NCBI RefSeq assembly: GCF_030177755.1
Contig: NZ_CP126539.1
Span: 3,532,001 to 3,596,000, forward strand
Length of the DNA stretch: 64,000 nt
Direction: 5' to 3'
DNA from: Devosia sp. RR2S18
GTDB taxonomy: Bacteria > Pseudomonadota > Alphaproteobacteria > Rhizobiales > Devosiaceae
The position numbers were made by a program, and so were the translations under genes. Every line of letters begins with the position of its first letter. Within the stretch, counting starts at the first letter, position 1. The notes below the pieces were generated by a model that saw only the letters and a list, made by a program, of their open reading frames with translations, was not told the DNA's origin and did not search any database. Of this stretch, positions 18,785 through 26,999 are shown piece by piece.

Positions 18785-19609
18785 ATGAGCCAGATCTATG
18801 AGAACGGCACTCGCACTCTGACGGCGTTTTTCGACACGCGCTCCGCAGCTGATGGAGCTGTAGAACGCCTCGTCAGTGCAGGCATACCACGCAGCCAAGT
18901 GCAGCTTGCCGCTGGTGCAGAGCAAGGCTCTGCAACGGTAAAGCAGGATCAGCATAAGGGCTTTTTCGAATCCCTGTCTGACTTCTTCATGCCCGAAGAG
19001 GATCGTTACACCTATGCAGAAGGTCTTAGCCGAGGCGGCTATCTCGTGGTCGTCAACGATCTTGACGATCGCTCCCATGAGATTGCTATCGACATCCTCG
19101 ATGACGAAGGTTCTGTGAACCTCGATGAGCGCGAGGCCACTTGGCGCGCTGAGGGATGGGGCGGGTACGACGCCGCAGGTACCACATCCAGCGACCTCGC
19201 TGCCGGGCGCCGCGACACCACCGGAGAGGCTATTCCTGTTGTGGAAGAGCAGCTTGAGATTGGTAAGCGGGATGTCAGCCTCGGCCGGGTTCGGGTGCGT
19301 TCTTATGTTCGCGAGCAACCCGTCAGTGCCGACGTCAACCTGCACGAAGATCGCGTGACCATCGACCGGCGGCCTGTTGATCGCCCGTTGACCGGCGCAG
19401 ACGATGCTTTCCGCGACCGCACGATTGAGGCCGAAGAGCATGCAGAGCGAGCAGTGGTCTCCAAGGAAGCGCGCGTGACAGAAGAAATCTCTCTTCGCCG
19501 CGAAGGCACCGATCACGTTGAAAAGGTCGGCGACACCGTACGCAAGACTGAAGTCGAGATCGAAGACGACCGCAACCTCGCGGCGAACAAGCGGCAAAAC
19601 CAGCGCTAA
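18785..19609 (+). CDS. General stress protein 17M-like plus DUF2382 fusion
   Basis: 274 residues. The N-terminal about 100 residues (TLTAFFDTRSAADGAVERLVSAGIP, then the GFFESLSDFFMPEEDRYTYAEG segment) match the YflT/general-stress-protein 17M domain. The C-terminal half from about 150 is a DUF2382 domain (PVVEEQLEIGKRDVSLGRVRV, TEEISLRREGTDHVEKVGDTVRKTEVEI). This arrangement is that of YsnF-type proteins. The start lies just after the stop of the first DUF2382 gene with GAGG upstream. A terminator follows. Confidence 0.88.
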   Translation: MSQIYENGTRTLTAFFDTRSAADGAVERLVSAGIPRSQVQLAAGAEQGSATVKQDQHKGFFESLSDFFMPEEDRYTYAEGLSRGGYLVVVNDLDDRSHEIAIDILDDEGSVNLDEREATWRAEGWGGYDAAGTTSSDLAAGRRDTTGEAIPVVEEQLEIGKRDVSLGRVRVRSYVREQPVSADVNLHEDRVTIDRRPVDRPLTGADDAFRDRTIEAEEHAERAVVSKEARVTEEISLRREGTDHVEKVGDTVRKTEVEIEDDRNLAANKRQNQR

Positions 19610-19629
19610 TCTGACTGTTGCCCAGATAA

Positions 19630-19662
19630 AAAATGGCGGCCGGAAACGGTCGCCATTTTGCT
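19630..19662 (+). terminator. Rho-independent terminator
   Basis: Stem AAAATGGCGGCC/GGTCGCCATTTT (one G-T pair) with a 6-base loop. The stem ends in a T run on the plus strand, 20 bases after the DUF2382 operon stop. Confidence 0.85.
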
Positions 19663-19828
19663 CCTGCAACTTGCATACCATCAACTTCCGTAGTGGTCTT
19701 GGAAGCGCATTCTGCCGAGATTGACAGGCGCCGCTGCGGTTCGCCAGCGGCCTGGCATCCTAGGTCCAAACCACCCACCCATCTGTGCCGGGGTCGAACC
19801 TTTGGACCGCTTGTGCCAGATTGCCTTT

Positions 19829-20965
19829 ATGTCACTTTCCGACCTTTCCATTGCGGGTTACCGCTCGATCCGGTCCATTCGCTTCCCGCTGAGACGCTTG
19901 ACCGTACTCGTAGGCAGCAATGGTGTTGGCAAGACCAATCTCTACCGGGCACTTGAACTCGTTCACGCAGCGGCCACAGGCGAACTCGCTCTGGCAATCG
20001 CGCGTGAAGGTGGTCTGGCTTCGGTAATGTGGGCGGGCTCTCGTCGCGCCACCGACCCGCCACGCCTCAGATTTGAGGTGGGCATGGACACCATCCTGCC
20101 CACCGACGCGGAAGCCGCCTACCAGCCGCGCTACGCTGTCGAGGTTGGCTTTGGCGACTCTCGCTACGAAGCGGTGTTTTCTGAGGAGCCGCAGATCAAG
20201 GCGGAAAGCCTGATCCTGCCGGGTCGGCGCAGCATCACGCTCCTAGAGCGAAAGGGCCCAGCGGCCTGGTTCCGGGATGAAAATGGGCGCATGCGTCAGC
20301 TCGAGCAACCGCTTCTCGCCAGTGAAACTGCGCTTTCCTCACTGCGCGGCACCCTGCCCGAGCTCGATGCCGTTCGGCATCTGCTCGCAAGTTGGCGCTT
20401 CTATCACGGGTTTCGAACAGATCAGGCATCGCCCCTACGCCGGCCTTCTCTCGCCGTGACCGCTCCCATGCTGGACGCAGACGGCGGCAATCTTGGCGCC
20501 GTTCTGGCCACGCTGAAGCACATCCGGGGCGACACGGTCGATCTTGCCGCCGCGATCGATCAGGCGTTCCCGGGGGCCCGCCTGGCCATTCCGCCTCCTG
20601 CTAAAGACGCGTCTTTCGCGATGACCTTCCCCGATGTGCCGCACCGGCCTTTCGGCCCATCCGAACTGTCCGATGGCACGTTGCAGTTCATCGCGCTGCT
20701 GGGCGCTCTCCTGGCCTATCGCCCGCCCCCTTTTATCGCGCTGAACGAACCCGAGGCCAGTCTTCACCCCGACCTCCTTCCGGCACTCGCGCGTGCGATC
20801 GCCCGCGCAGCAGAGCGCAGTCAGGTCTGGGTGGTGACCCATTCGACCATCCTTGCGCAGGCAATCGCTGAGGAAACCTGCATTCACCCGCGCCAGGTCA
20901 TCCGCAAGGATGGGGCCACCTGGCTCGAAGGGCTCTCCGATGTCGGTATTTTCCCAGACGAATGA
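19829..20965 (+). CDS. AAA-type ATPase, RecF/OLD-like (AAA_21)
   Basis: 378 residues, an SMC/ABC-like ATPase of the single-protein AAA_21 group. The N terminus carries MSLSDLSIAGYRSIRSIRF as in RecF, and the Walker A is GSNGVGKTN at residues 29-37. Near the C terminus come the signature PSELSDGTLQFIALLGALL, the Walker B-like ALNEPEASLHPDLLP (Asn where Asp is common) and the WVVTHS switch. No nuclease (TOPRIM) domain follows, unlike OLD nucleases. It stands alone between stress proteins and the yjf-like cluster. Function unknown; a role in repair or defence is possible but has no partner gene here. Confidence 0.85.
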   Translation: MSLSDLSIAGYRSIRSIRFPLRRLTVLVGSNGVGKTNLYRALELVHAAATGELALAIAREGGLASVMWAGSRRATDPPRLRFEVGMDTILPTDAEAAYQPRYAVEVGFGDSRYEAVFSEEPQIKAESLILPGRRSITLLERKGPAAWFRDENGRMRQLEQPLLASETALSSLRGTLPELDAVRHLLASWRFYHGFRTDQASPLRRPSLAVTAPMLDADGGNLGAVLATLKHIRGDTVDLAAAIDQAFPGARLAIPPPAKDASFAMTFPDVPHRPFGPSELSDGTLQFIALLGALLAYRPPPFIALNEPEASLHPDLLPALARAIARAAERSQVWVVTHSTILAQAIAEETCIHPRQVIRKDGATWLEGLSDVGIFPDE

Positions 20966-21058
20966 AAAGGATCTGCCACTAGGCGAGCAGCAGACGTGCC
21001 CGAAGCATTCAATCTGGCTTTGATTCACCGTTGGGAGAGGTAGTCTCGTCTCTATGCC

Positions 21059-22216
21059 TTATCCGAGGATCACATGCGGCACGAAACGGGAGAGATTGGC
21101 CGTGATGGGCGATTGGTCCTCCCGTACGCCAAGCGCACAGGCGCGGTCCCCCACCACCCAACTGCCCAAAACCGCGTAGCCGAACTCACTGCGGAACAGC
21201 GGGGCATAACCCTGCACGATATAGCCTTCCTCGCCATATGTACCAGGCGCCGAGGCGATCTCCTCGCCTCCTCGAACGATGGTGACGTTCTCGCCCTCGC
21301 GAGACAGCAGAGGCTTGCGCACAAATTCGCTCAACTCACCGGCGCGCGTGTCACCGGCAAAAAAGGCGGGCAGCAGATTGGGATGATTGGGGTGCCGTTC
21401 CCAAAGCAGCGGCAACAATCCCTTGTTGGAGAGGATGGCCTTCCACGCGGGCTCGACGAAGACATCTCCTGACGGCACGAGCTGGCGGGAGAAGGGCTCC
21501 CGCAACATGAACTCCCACGGATAGAGCTTAAAGCACTGGTCGATGACCCGGTCCCGCAGGTCGGTAAAACGGCCCTGCGCATCCACTCCGATCTGGCTGA
21601 TATCGAGCAGTTCGACCCGGTGACCCGCCTGTACGGCACAGTCCATGAGGTAGACCGTGGTGCCGCGGTCCTCTTCATTGTCGAGCATGGCCGCGAAGTG
21701 AAAGATCGGGTCGTGCGGGAACTCGCCGAAAGCTTCGACCAGGCTTTCCTGCAGCAGGTTGTATTGATCGGTGTCGGCCGGCAGGGCACCCCGTTCGACT
21801 TGATCCGTCATCCAATTGAATTGGAAGTAGCCGGTCTCGAACACCGAAGTGGGGGTATCAGCGTTGTATTCGAGCAGCTTGGCGTCGCCTGTACCATCAT
21901 AGGCCAGATCGAACCGGCCATAGAGATGGAGGTCACCCCGCTCCCAGGAGCGCTGCACCACGTCTCGGAGCTCGGAGGGGATTGCGAGACGATCAAGATA
22001 CTGTTCGTTACCGACGATGTCGTCCACAAGGTCCATGCACATCTCGTGCAATTCCTGAGACGGCGCCTCTATCCTTGTTTCAAGCTCTTCGAGCGTGAAG
22101 GTGTAGGCAGCGTCGTCCACCCAATAGGGTTCGCCATACATTTCGTGGAAGCCGAACCCAACCTCACGTGCCTTGTCGCGCCAGTCGGGACGTGCCGGTA
22201 GGGTGGTACGCTCCAT
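21059..22216 (-). CDS. Glutathionylspermidine-synthase-like ATP-grasp protein (YjfC type)
   Basis: 385 residues matching the synthetase domain of glutathionylspermidine synthase without the amidase half, as in E. coli YjfC/YgiC. Recognisable segments are GRFDLAYDG, LLEYNADTPTSVFETGYFQFNW, DNEEDRGTTVYLMDCA and VEPAWKAILSNKGLLPLLW. The longer frame to 22,348 overlaps the upstream gene. ATG 22216 is one base past its stop and is preferred. It is the last gene of the minus-strand yjfK-L-M-C-like set. True glutathionylspermidine synthase activity of these short forms is not established, so the substrate is open. Confidence 0.9.
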   Translation of the reverse strand: MERTTLPARPDWRDKAREVGFGFHEMYGEPYWVDDAAYTFTLEELETRIEAPSQELHEMCMDLVDDIVGNEQYLDRLAIPSELRDVVQRSWERGDLHLYGRFDLAYDGTGDAKLLEYNADTPTSVFETGYFQFNWMTDQVERGALPADTDQYNLLQESLVEAFGEFPHDPIFHFAAMLDNEEDRGTTVYLMDCAVQAGHRVELLDISQIGVDAQGRFTDLRDRVIDQCFKLYPWEFMLREPFSRQLVPSGDVFVEPAWKAILSNKGLLPLLWERHPNHPNLLPAFFAGDTRAGELSEFVRKPLLSREGENVTIVRGGEEIASAPGTYGEEGYIVQGYAPLFRSEFGYAVLGSWVVGDRACALGVREDQSPITANLSRFVPHVILG

Positions 22217-22217
22217 G

Positions 22218-22805
22218 TCAGCCGCCGAACCCAAAACTGGTCGAGCGCCCACCGAAGCCCTGGCGCGCGACCGTTCGCGTGTTGACGTTGACGGGCTGCA
22301 TGGTTTGCCGGCCGGGCGCCACAACCGAGGTGTTTGCGCCACCGCCAAAAGTGGGGGTCAAAGTCTGGCCAGCCCGATTGCGGTAGATCGGAGTTGAGCC
22401 ATAGCCATAGCCCTCCGCCTGTCGCTGCCGCCGATAATTGCTGTAGTCGGTCAGGTTGCCAATGGCTGACGACATTACGTAGCCGGCCAGGAACGGCATG
22501 AAGAAGCTACCACCGCCGCCTGTCGCCCCGGCCGGCGCCACGGTGCACTGGTCCACGCCATATTCGGCTTCGCAGGCGGCGAGCCCGTCGAAGCGCGGCG
22601 CTCCCTCGATGTGGGCCTGCACAGCATCCTGGTAGCCAGCCTGGCAGACCTCCTGGCTCATGCCCGCCTCGATGCATTGCTGCGCGTTGGTGAACAAGAC
22701 CTCTCCGGGCGGTTCACCGGCACAGCCGGACAGCGCTAGGCTTGAGGTGGCAATGGTGCCCAGCACCAATAGGGGACGCTGACGAGCGCTCTTGAGTCGA
22801 CGCAT
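22218..22805 (-). CDS. DUF1190 lipoprotein (YjfM type)
   Basis: 195 residues. A signal sequence with lipobox (TIATSSLALSGC) gives a predicted lipoprotein. The mature part has the Cys-containing QQCIEAGMSQEVCQAGY and AACEAEYGVDQC segments of DUF1190, then a Gly/Tyr-rich tail ending GGRSTSFGFGG. ATG 22805 is chosen because GAGGAG lies just upstream; a TTG at 22820 overlaps the DUF350 stop. Function unknown. DUF1190 genes are repeatedly found beside DUF350 and YjfC-type genes. Confidence 0.88.
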   Translation of the reverse strand: MRRLKSARQRPLLVLGTIATSSLALSGCAGEPPGEVLFTNAQQCIEAGMSQEVCQAGYQDAVQAHIEGAPRFDGLAACEAEYGVDQCTVAPAGATGGGGSFFMPFLAGYVMSSAIGNLTDYSNYRRQRQAEGYGYGSTPIYRNRAGQTLTPTFGGGANTSVVAPGRQTMQPVNVNTRTVARQGFGGRSTSFGFGG

Positions 22806-22816
22806 AGCCGTTCTCC

Positions 22817-23218
22817 TCAATAGCTCATGCAGGCAGCGTTAAGAATGCCGACGGCCAGAGCAATGCCGCCACCCCAAAGACCTGCCGCCATCTCACCATT
22901 GGTAATCTTCTCATGCAGCTTCTGCATGGAGAAATTGGCGATGAAGTAGGCGAGGATCTGCGCGATGATGCCCACCACAGCCCAGATGATATAGTCCACA
23001 ATGCTGACCGAATTGGCTGCAGCCGAAGCCAGTGGCAGACTGAACCCCAGCAAGGCACCCAGAAAGGCCGTGACGGCGGCAAGATTCCCAGCGCGAATCA
23101 ACTCGACCTCCCGATGGGGCGTGAGCGTGGTGTAGATTGCGGTGAAGGCCGCATAGGCGGCTAAGCCGATAGCGAAATAGCCGAGGAATGCGGGCAGGCC
23201 TGCCAAATAGTCGAGCAT
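22817..23218 (-). CDS. DUF350 membrane protein (YjfL type)
   Basis: 133 residues with four hydrophobic segments. The pattern GYFAIGLAAYAAFTAIYT, a short charged loop (TPHREVELIRAGN), then three more helices ending LWGGGIALAVGILNAACM is typical of DUF350/UPF0719 proteins. Second gene of the minus-strand cluster. Its stop lies 12 bases before the DUF1190 start. Molecular function unknown. Confidence 0.9.
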   Translation of the reverse strand: MLDYLAGLPAFLGYFAIGLAAYAAFTAIYTTLTPHREVELIRAGNLAAVTAFLGALLGFSLPLASAAANSVSIVDYIIWAVVGIIAQILAYFIANFSMQKLHEKITNGEMAAGLWGGGIALAVGILNAACMSY

Positions 23219-23255
23219 CAGTGAAAATTCCTAAATTGCAGACGAAGATACTGGA

Positions 23256-23909
23256 TCAGACACGACGGACATCGGCGGGGCCCAAGCCATAGCCAAGGAG
23301 AAATTCCACCGAGCCACCAGCGCGTGCTTCATCGAGGTCGCGCTCGATATTGATCAGCAGCATCTCCCGTGTCGATCCCAATGGGCGAAAATAAAGCATG
23401 CAGGTCTGATGAATAGACCGCATGGTCTCGCCATCATCTACTTTCTCCACGAATTCGACGGGCTCGGCGCGATCAGTCCCCTCTCCCCAGAAGCGCTGAA
23501 ACAGAATACCGTCAGCATCGTAATGAGGCTGTCCCAAGAGGCCATCCCGACCACGCCAGCGATTCCATTCGCTCGGACCGGCGGGAACCACGCTGTCCCA
23601 CGGATTGTAGTAAGTAAGATCCTGCACCGCATCGCCGGGCCGGCCCGATGCCGATAGCACCTGCACCACGTGGTGCTGGTCATCGTAATATCGCGACAAT
23701 ACAGTCGCGCCATCAAGCCGCGCTTCGCCATAGGCGGAGACGATCAGAGGACCCGATTTTGGTAGGGGATGAGACGGCTCGCCGCCTATAGCTTCGGCTT
23801 CGAGCGATAGAAAGTCGAGGTCGAGTGCACCGCCGATGCCGACGGCCAATGGCCCGCGTTCGATCGGTGTCGGCCTCTCGTCTTTTGCTTTGCTGAACCA
23901 GTCGAACAT
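23256..23909 (-). CDS. DUF2491 protein (YjfK type)
   Basis: 217 residues, soluble. DUF2491 segments include ALDLDFLSLEAEAIGGEPSHP, SRYYDDQHHVVQVL, and WGEGTDRAEPVEFVEKVDDGE. First gene of the minus-strand cluster, 37 bases ahead of the DUF350 gene, and divergent from the DUF2170/PspA pair. Role unknown. The strict co-occurrence with PspA-like and DUF350 proteins suggests membrane maintenance. Confidence 0.88.
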   Translation of the reverse strand: MFDWFSKAKDERPTPIERGPLAVGIGGALDLDFLSLEAEAIGGEPSHPLPKSGPLIVSAYGEARLDGATVLSRYYDDQHHVVQVLSASGRPGDAVQDLTYYNPWDSVVPAGPSEWNRWRGRDGLLGQPHYDADGILFQRFWGEGTDRAEPVEFVEKVDDGETMRSIHQTCMLYFRPLGSTREMLLINIERDLDEARAGGSVEFLLGYGLGPADVRRV

Positions 23910-24210
23910 ATCGAGCGCCCCCTACCCAGCTGTGAACGAGGCGCAGGTCGTGCCAGGTTCCAGCGATGTGCGGTTTTTTATCATCTAGCACCATGCGGCC
24001 TATTTGTGACGGCTGATCGAGAGAGCTGCTCCCGAACCCTTGTCAGCCTCGTACAATATCTGCTCCCCTCTGGTGAAAGCGGACAGGCGCACCACATACG
24101 CGTTGCGTCGAGGGTGAATGCGAGCTGGCACTGAACTCGCCCGCGCCCGCGCTGTTGCAGCTTGATGCCTGATCGCGGTAACTGACTTGCCCAACCATGG
24201 AGGCCTTCTT
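23910..24210. other. Divergent promoter region of the yjf-like cluster
   Basis: About 300 bases between the two arms of the cluster. No coding sequence or clear sigma-factor motif was recognised. A GGAAC on the minus strand near 23,957 has its GTT partner 19 bases away, two bases beyond the spacing used elsewhere. Confidence 0.5.
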
Positions 24211-24645
24211 TTGGAGACTTGGACCCTAACCAGCCTGACGCGCCTGTTTGCCGCCGATCCGGAGGCGCTGGGCGATGTCGACGTCAATGTTCCCCAGGGG
24301 GGCGACGTCATCTGCGTCACTCTCAAGGAGCAGGGTGAGCTCGATGTTTTCGTCACCATTAGCGGCGAGCGCGACATCCTTGCCAGCGTGCTGCTGGCGC
24401 CCTGCGATAGCATTCCCAATCGCGCAGCCTTCGAGCACATGGTGCTCAAGACCCACAAATTCGTGCCGCTCTCGAGCTTTGGCATCACCACGCGTGAAGG
24501 CGAAGAATGGTATGAACTGTTTGGTTCGCTCTCCGCTAAATCGCCGGCAGAAGCCGTGGTCGAGGAAGTTGCGATCTTGGCGGCCAATGCGGTCGACGCC
24601 GCAACTATGATCGAGGAATGGCGCAATGGGGAGATTGCAGCATGA
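24211..24645 (+). CDS. DUF2170 protein (YjfI type)
   Basis: 144 residues. DUF2170 features: ETWTLTSLTRLFAADPEAL at the N terminus, ELDVFVTISGERDILASVLL, and LSSFGITTREGEEWYELFG in the middle. The start is a TTG at 24211 with an ideal GGAGG seven bases upstream (24199-24203). The frame is open to a TTG at 24187 that has no ribosome site. The stop overlaps the PspA start (ATGA), so the two are coupled. Known homologues lie next to yjfJ; molecular function unknown. Confidence 0.88.
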   Translation: METWTLTSLTRLFAADPEALGDVDVNVPQGGDVICVTLKEQGELDVFVTISGERDILASVLLAPCDSIPNRAAFEHMVLKTHKFVPLSSFGITTREGEEWYELFGSLSAKSPAEAVVEEVAILAANAVDAATMIEEWRNGEIAA

Positions 24646-25376
24646 GTGCCTGGGGTAAGATTTTCACCGCCATCCGCGGCGGCGTGAACGAAGCAGCTGA
24701 GAAGGCCGCCGATACGCAGTCGATGCGCATTCTCGACCAGGAAATCCGCGACGCCGAACAATCCCTTCGGCAGGCCCGTTCGGATCTGGCGGGCATCATG
24801 GCTTCCAACAAGGGGCTAATGCGCCGCATCGAGGAAAACCGCGCCAAGGAAGCCAAGGACAGCGAGAGCGCCCGGTCTGCCATTGCTGCGGGCCGCACCG
24901 ATCTGGCGCAGGGGCTGGCGCAGCGTATTGCCACAACCCGCAGTGATCTGCAGCGCGACCAGTCCGAGCTGGAGAACCTTTTGCCACGCCAGCAGCAAAT
25001 GCTGCGCATCATTCAGGAAACCGAGTCCCGGATCACGCAGATGAAGCGGGAAGTGGAGAATGTGCGCGCCAATGAAGCGCTGCTGCGCGCGCAGTCTGCG
25101 GTTGCCCACAGTCATTCGGGCGTCAGCAACCGGTTGGGCACCGCCATGGACAGCCTCGAGCGCATTAAGAAGCGCCAGGAAGAGACGTCAAACCGGATTG
25201 CTGCAGGCGCAGAACTCGCCGCCATTGAGGATGGCAGCGATCTCGACCGGCAATTGCGCGAGGCGGGGATCGGCGGCTCGCGCCATTCTGCCGACGATGT
25301 TTTGGCCGAATTGATGGCGCCTGGCGGCTCCAGCGAAACCGGCTCCCTGCCCCCACCACAAAAGCGCTTGACCTAG
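24642..25376 (+). CDS. PspA/IM30 family protein (YjfJ type)
   Basis: 244 residues, nearly all coiled coil, with the PspA/Vipp1 N-terminal amphipathic helix (SAWGKIFTAIRGGVNEAAEKA) and the long helical hairpin that follows. PspA-family proteins are ESCRT-III-like membrane remodelling or repair proteins acting at the cytoplasmic face. ATG 24642 overlaps the DUF2170 stop. The C terminus is longer and more polar than E. coli PspA and ends in a Pro-rich tail. No psp regulatory genes (pspB, pspC, pspF) are nearby. Confidence 0.92.
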   Translation: MSAWGKIFTAIRGGVNEAAEKAADTQSMRILDQEIRDAEQSLRQARSDLAGIMASNKGLMRRIEENRAKEAKDSESARSAIAAGRTDLAQGLAQRIATTRSDLQRDQSELENLLPRQQQMLRIIQETESRITQMKREVENVRANEALLRAQSAVAHSHSGVSNRLGTAMDSLERIKKRQEETSNRIAAGAELAAIEDGSDLDRQLREAGIGGSRHSADDVLAELMAPGGSSETGSLPPPQKRLT

Positions 25377-25454
25377 TGTAAGCGCGCCCGCGCACGCGGC
25401 CCCCACCGCGTGCGTCCCATCCGCAAATTTGAGGTGGACGAGCTACTCCTCCCG

Positions 25455-26609
25455 TCAGGATGGGACGGAGGAACCGCCCTTGAGGCTCGCGGGGCGCGTC
25501 GCCTGTTTGGCAAAGGCGACGATCTCGCGATTATAGTCGTCATGGCCTTCCAGAAAGCCCATGTGATTGCAGCCCTCGATGACCCGCAGTGATGCGCCGC
25601 ACTGTTGCGCAATGGATTGGCTTGCCTCCGGTTTCGTAACAACATCCACGGCACCGGCGAGTATGTGAAGCGGCACTTCGGGCTTCGCCAAGGCTCCTGT
25701 CGCGTCCCAGCGGAACATTGCCAGGTTCCCCTTCTGCATATTCCCTGGCGGGTTCCTGGTGGTCAGAAGGGTTGTGTGCTCGAGCTGGCTTCGAGTGACG
25801 TATTTGCCAAAGGCAAGGCGATTGGTCATGTGGGCGGTTCCGTTGAGGTAGCTCATCCAGACACCCAGCCAGGCCACGGGCTGCAGATGGATGATGAGGC
25901 GCATGACGGGCTCTAGTACGGGCCGACGGAGTGCTTGGGCCAAGCCAGATAGGATCATGGTTTTGAGAGGATTGGTGTAGGTGGTGTTCACCAACACTGC
26001 CCCGGCCACCCTGCTGGAGAACAGTTCAGGCATGTCGCGCGCCAGTGTTTGGACGGTCATGCCACCAATGCTGTGACCTACCAAGACCACGCGCTGTGGC
26101 GCTTGCTGCTCGACAAGAACTGCCAGATTGCGGGCAAAACTCTCCAGGGAGATCTCACCGCTCGACTTCCCCATGCCAGGCAAGTCCCAGACAATAACTT
26201 TGAAGTCCTTCGCCAAGGCCAACTTGCTATAGTGCCAGATGGTACTGTCCATAGCCCAGCCATGGGTCAGGATAACCGGAGCCCCATCCGAGCGCCCGAG
26301 TTGTTCGACATAAAGCCGGGCGCCGTTTGCACCCCCTACCACCTGCCCAGCGCCGCGATCCGGCTTGGAGGGTTCGCCGCTGTCGGGCCCGGCGAGCAGC
26401 AGCAACATCAGCGGCCGCCCGACAAAGGCGAACGCCAACAGTAGAAGCGGCACCCAAAGCCGCCAGTCCTCCCGCACACGGACGAGGCTGCCGTCGGCCA
26501 GCAAGACGTCATCCCCCTGGTACCAAGTCCAAAGCAGGTACGCTGCTATCCCGAGCACTAGCAGGGACAAGAGGGTGGCGAGAAATCGTACAATGGAAAG
26601 CAGCGGCAT
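25455..26609 (-). CDS. Alpha/beta hydrolase with two N-terminal membrane helices
   Basis: 384 residues. Two N-terminal membrane segments (about 5-27 and 52-72) anchor a cytoplasmic or periplasmic alpha/beta hydrolase domain. Visible catalytic features: oxyanion HGWAMDSTIW, nucleophile elbow GHSIGG, acid in GAVDVVTKPEAS, and His in EGCNHMGFLEGHDDY. Substrate cannot be told; lipid-like esters are plausible for a membrane-anchored member. It stands alone, convergent with the PspA gene. A weak EcfG-type element precedes the start. Confidence 0.88.
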   Translation of the reverse strand: MPLLSIVRFLATLLSLLVLGIAAYLLWTWYQGDDVLLADGSLVRVREDWRLWVPLLLLAFAFVGRPLMLLLLAGPDSGEPSKPDRGAGQVVGGANGARLYVEQLGRSDGAPVILTHGWAMDSTIWHYSKLALAKDFKVIVWDLPGMGKSSGEISLESFARNLAVLVEQQAPQRVVLVGHSIGGMTVQTLARDMPELFSSRVAGAVLVNTTYTNPLKTMILSGLAQALRRPVLEPVMRLIIHLQPVAWLGVWMSYLNGTAHMTNRLAFGKYVTRSQLEHTTLLTTRNPPGNMQKGNLAMFRWDATGALAKPEVPLHILAGAVDVVTKPEASQSIAQQCGASLRVIEGCNHMGFLEGHDDYNREIVAFAKQATRPASLKGGSSVPS

Positions 26610-26633
26610 CGGGAACTCCAGTCAGCGGCCGAT

Positions 26634-26659
26634 AACCTCCTAGCCATCTTGCTGGTTCC
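26634..26659 (-). promoter_or_regulatory. Weak EcfG-type promoter (GGAAC-N18-GTT)
   Basis: On the minus strand GGAAC (26659-26655), 18 bases, then GTT (26636-26634), 25 bases before the hydrolase start. The spacing is one base longer than in the other elements of this window. Confidence 0.35.
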
Positions 26660-26688
26660 TCGTAGGTAAAAATGGTCCCTCGGCGAAC

Positions 26689-26859
26689 CTAACTCGCCGT
26701 ACGGGTTACAACATAGGCTATAACTCCCAGAGCGACGATCGCGAGCAAGATGAGCAACGCGACCACGGGTACTGCCCCGGCAGCGGCGTTGGTGCTCTCG
26801 GGTGATGGGTTGGTGTGGGGGTCTCGGGGTTCTCGGAAGGCTTCCTGTTTATCCGCCAT
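26689..26859 (-). CDS. Small single-pass membrane protein
   Basis: 56 residues: a hydrophilic Pro/Glu-rich N-terminal half and one C-terminal membrane helix (VPVVALLILLAIVALGVIAYVV). ATG 26859 is chosen because AAGGAG lies eight bases upstream; the longer frame to 26,916 lacks a site. Not recognised. It resembles many tail-anchored small proteins of stress regulons. Confidence 0.7.
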   Translation of the reverse strand: MADKQEAFREPRDPHTNPSPESTNAAAGAVPVVALLILLAIVALGVIAYVVTRTAS

Positions 26860-26940
26860 GGTGCCGGCTCCTTTATGGCTCGGAGGAGAGGCGTCGAACA
26901 TTGGCGCCTCAGCCACGGCGACGCCCCGCGGCTATGATGA

Positions 26941-26965
26941 GGAACACTGCTGGCTCCAGCGAGTT
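26941..26965 (+). promoter_or_regulatory. EcfG-type promoter (GGAAC-N17-GTT)
   Basis: GGAAC at 26941-26945 and GTT at 26963-26965, 34 bases before the DUF2254 start. A replaces C before GTT. Confidence 0.5.
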
Positions 26966-26999
26966 GCGTCGGAATACATTCAGCCAAGAGTAAGCTGCC

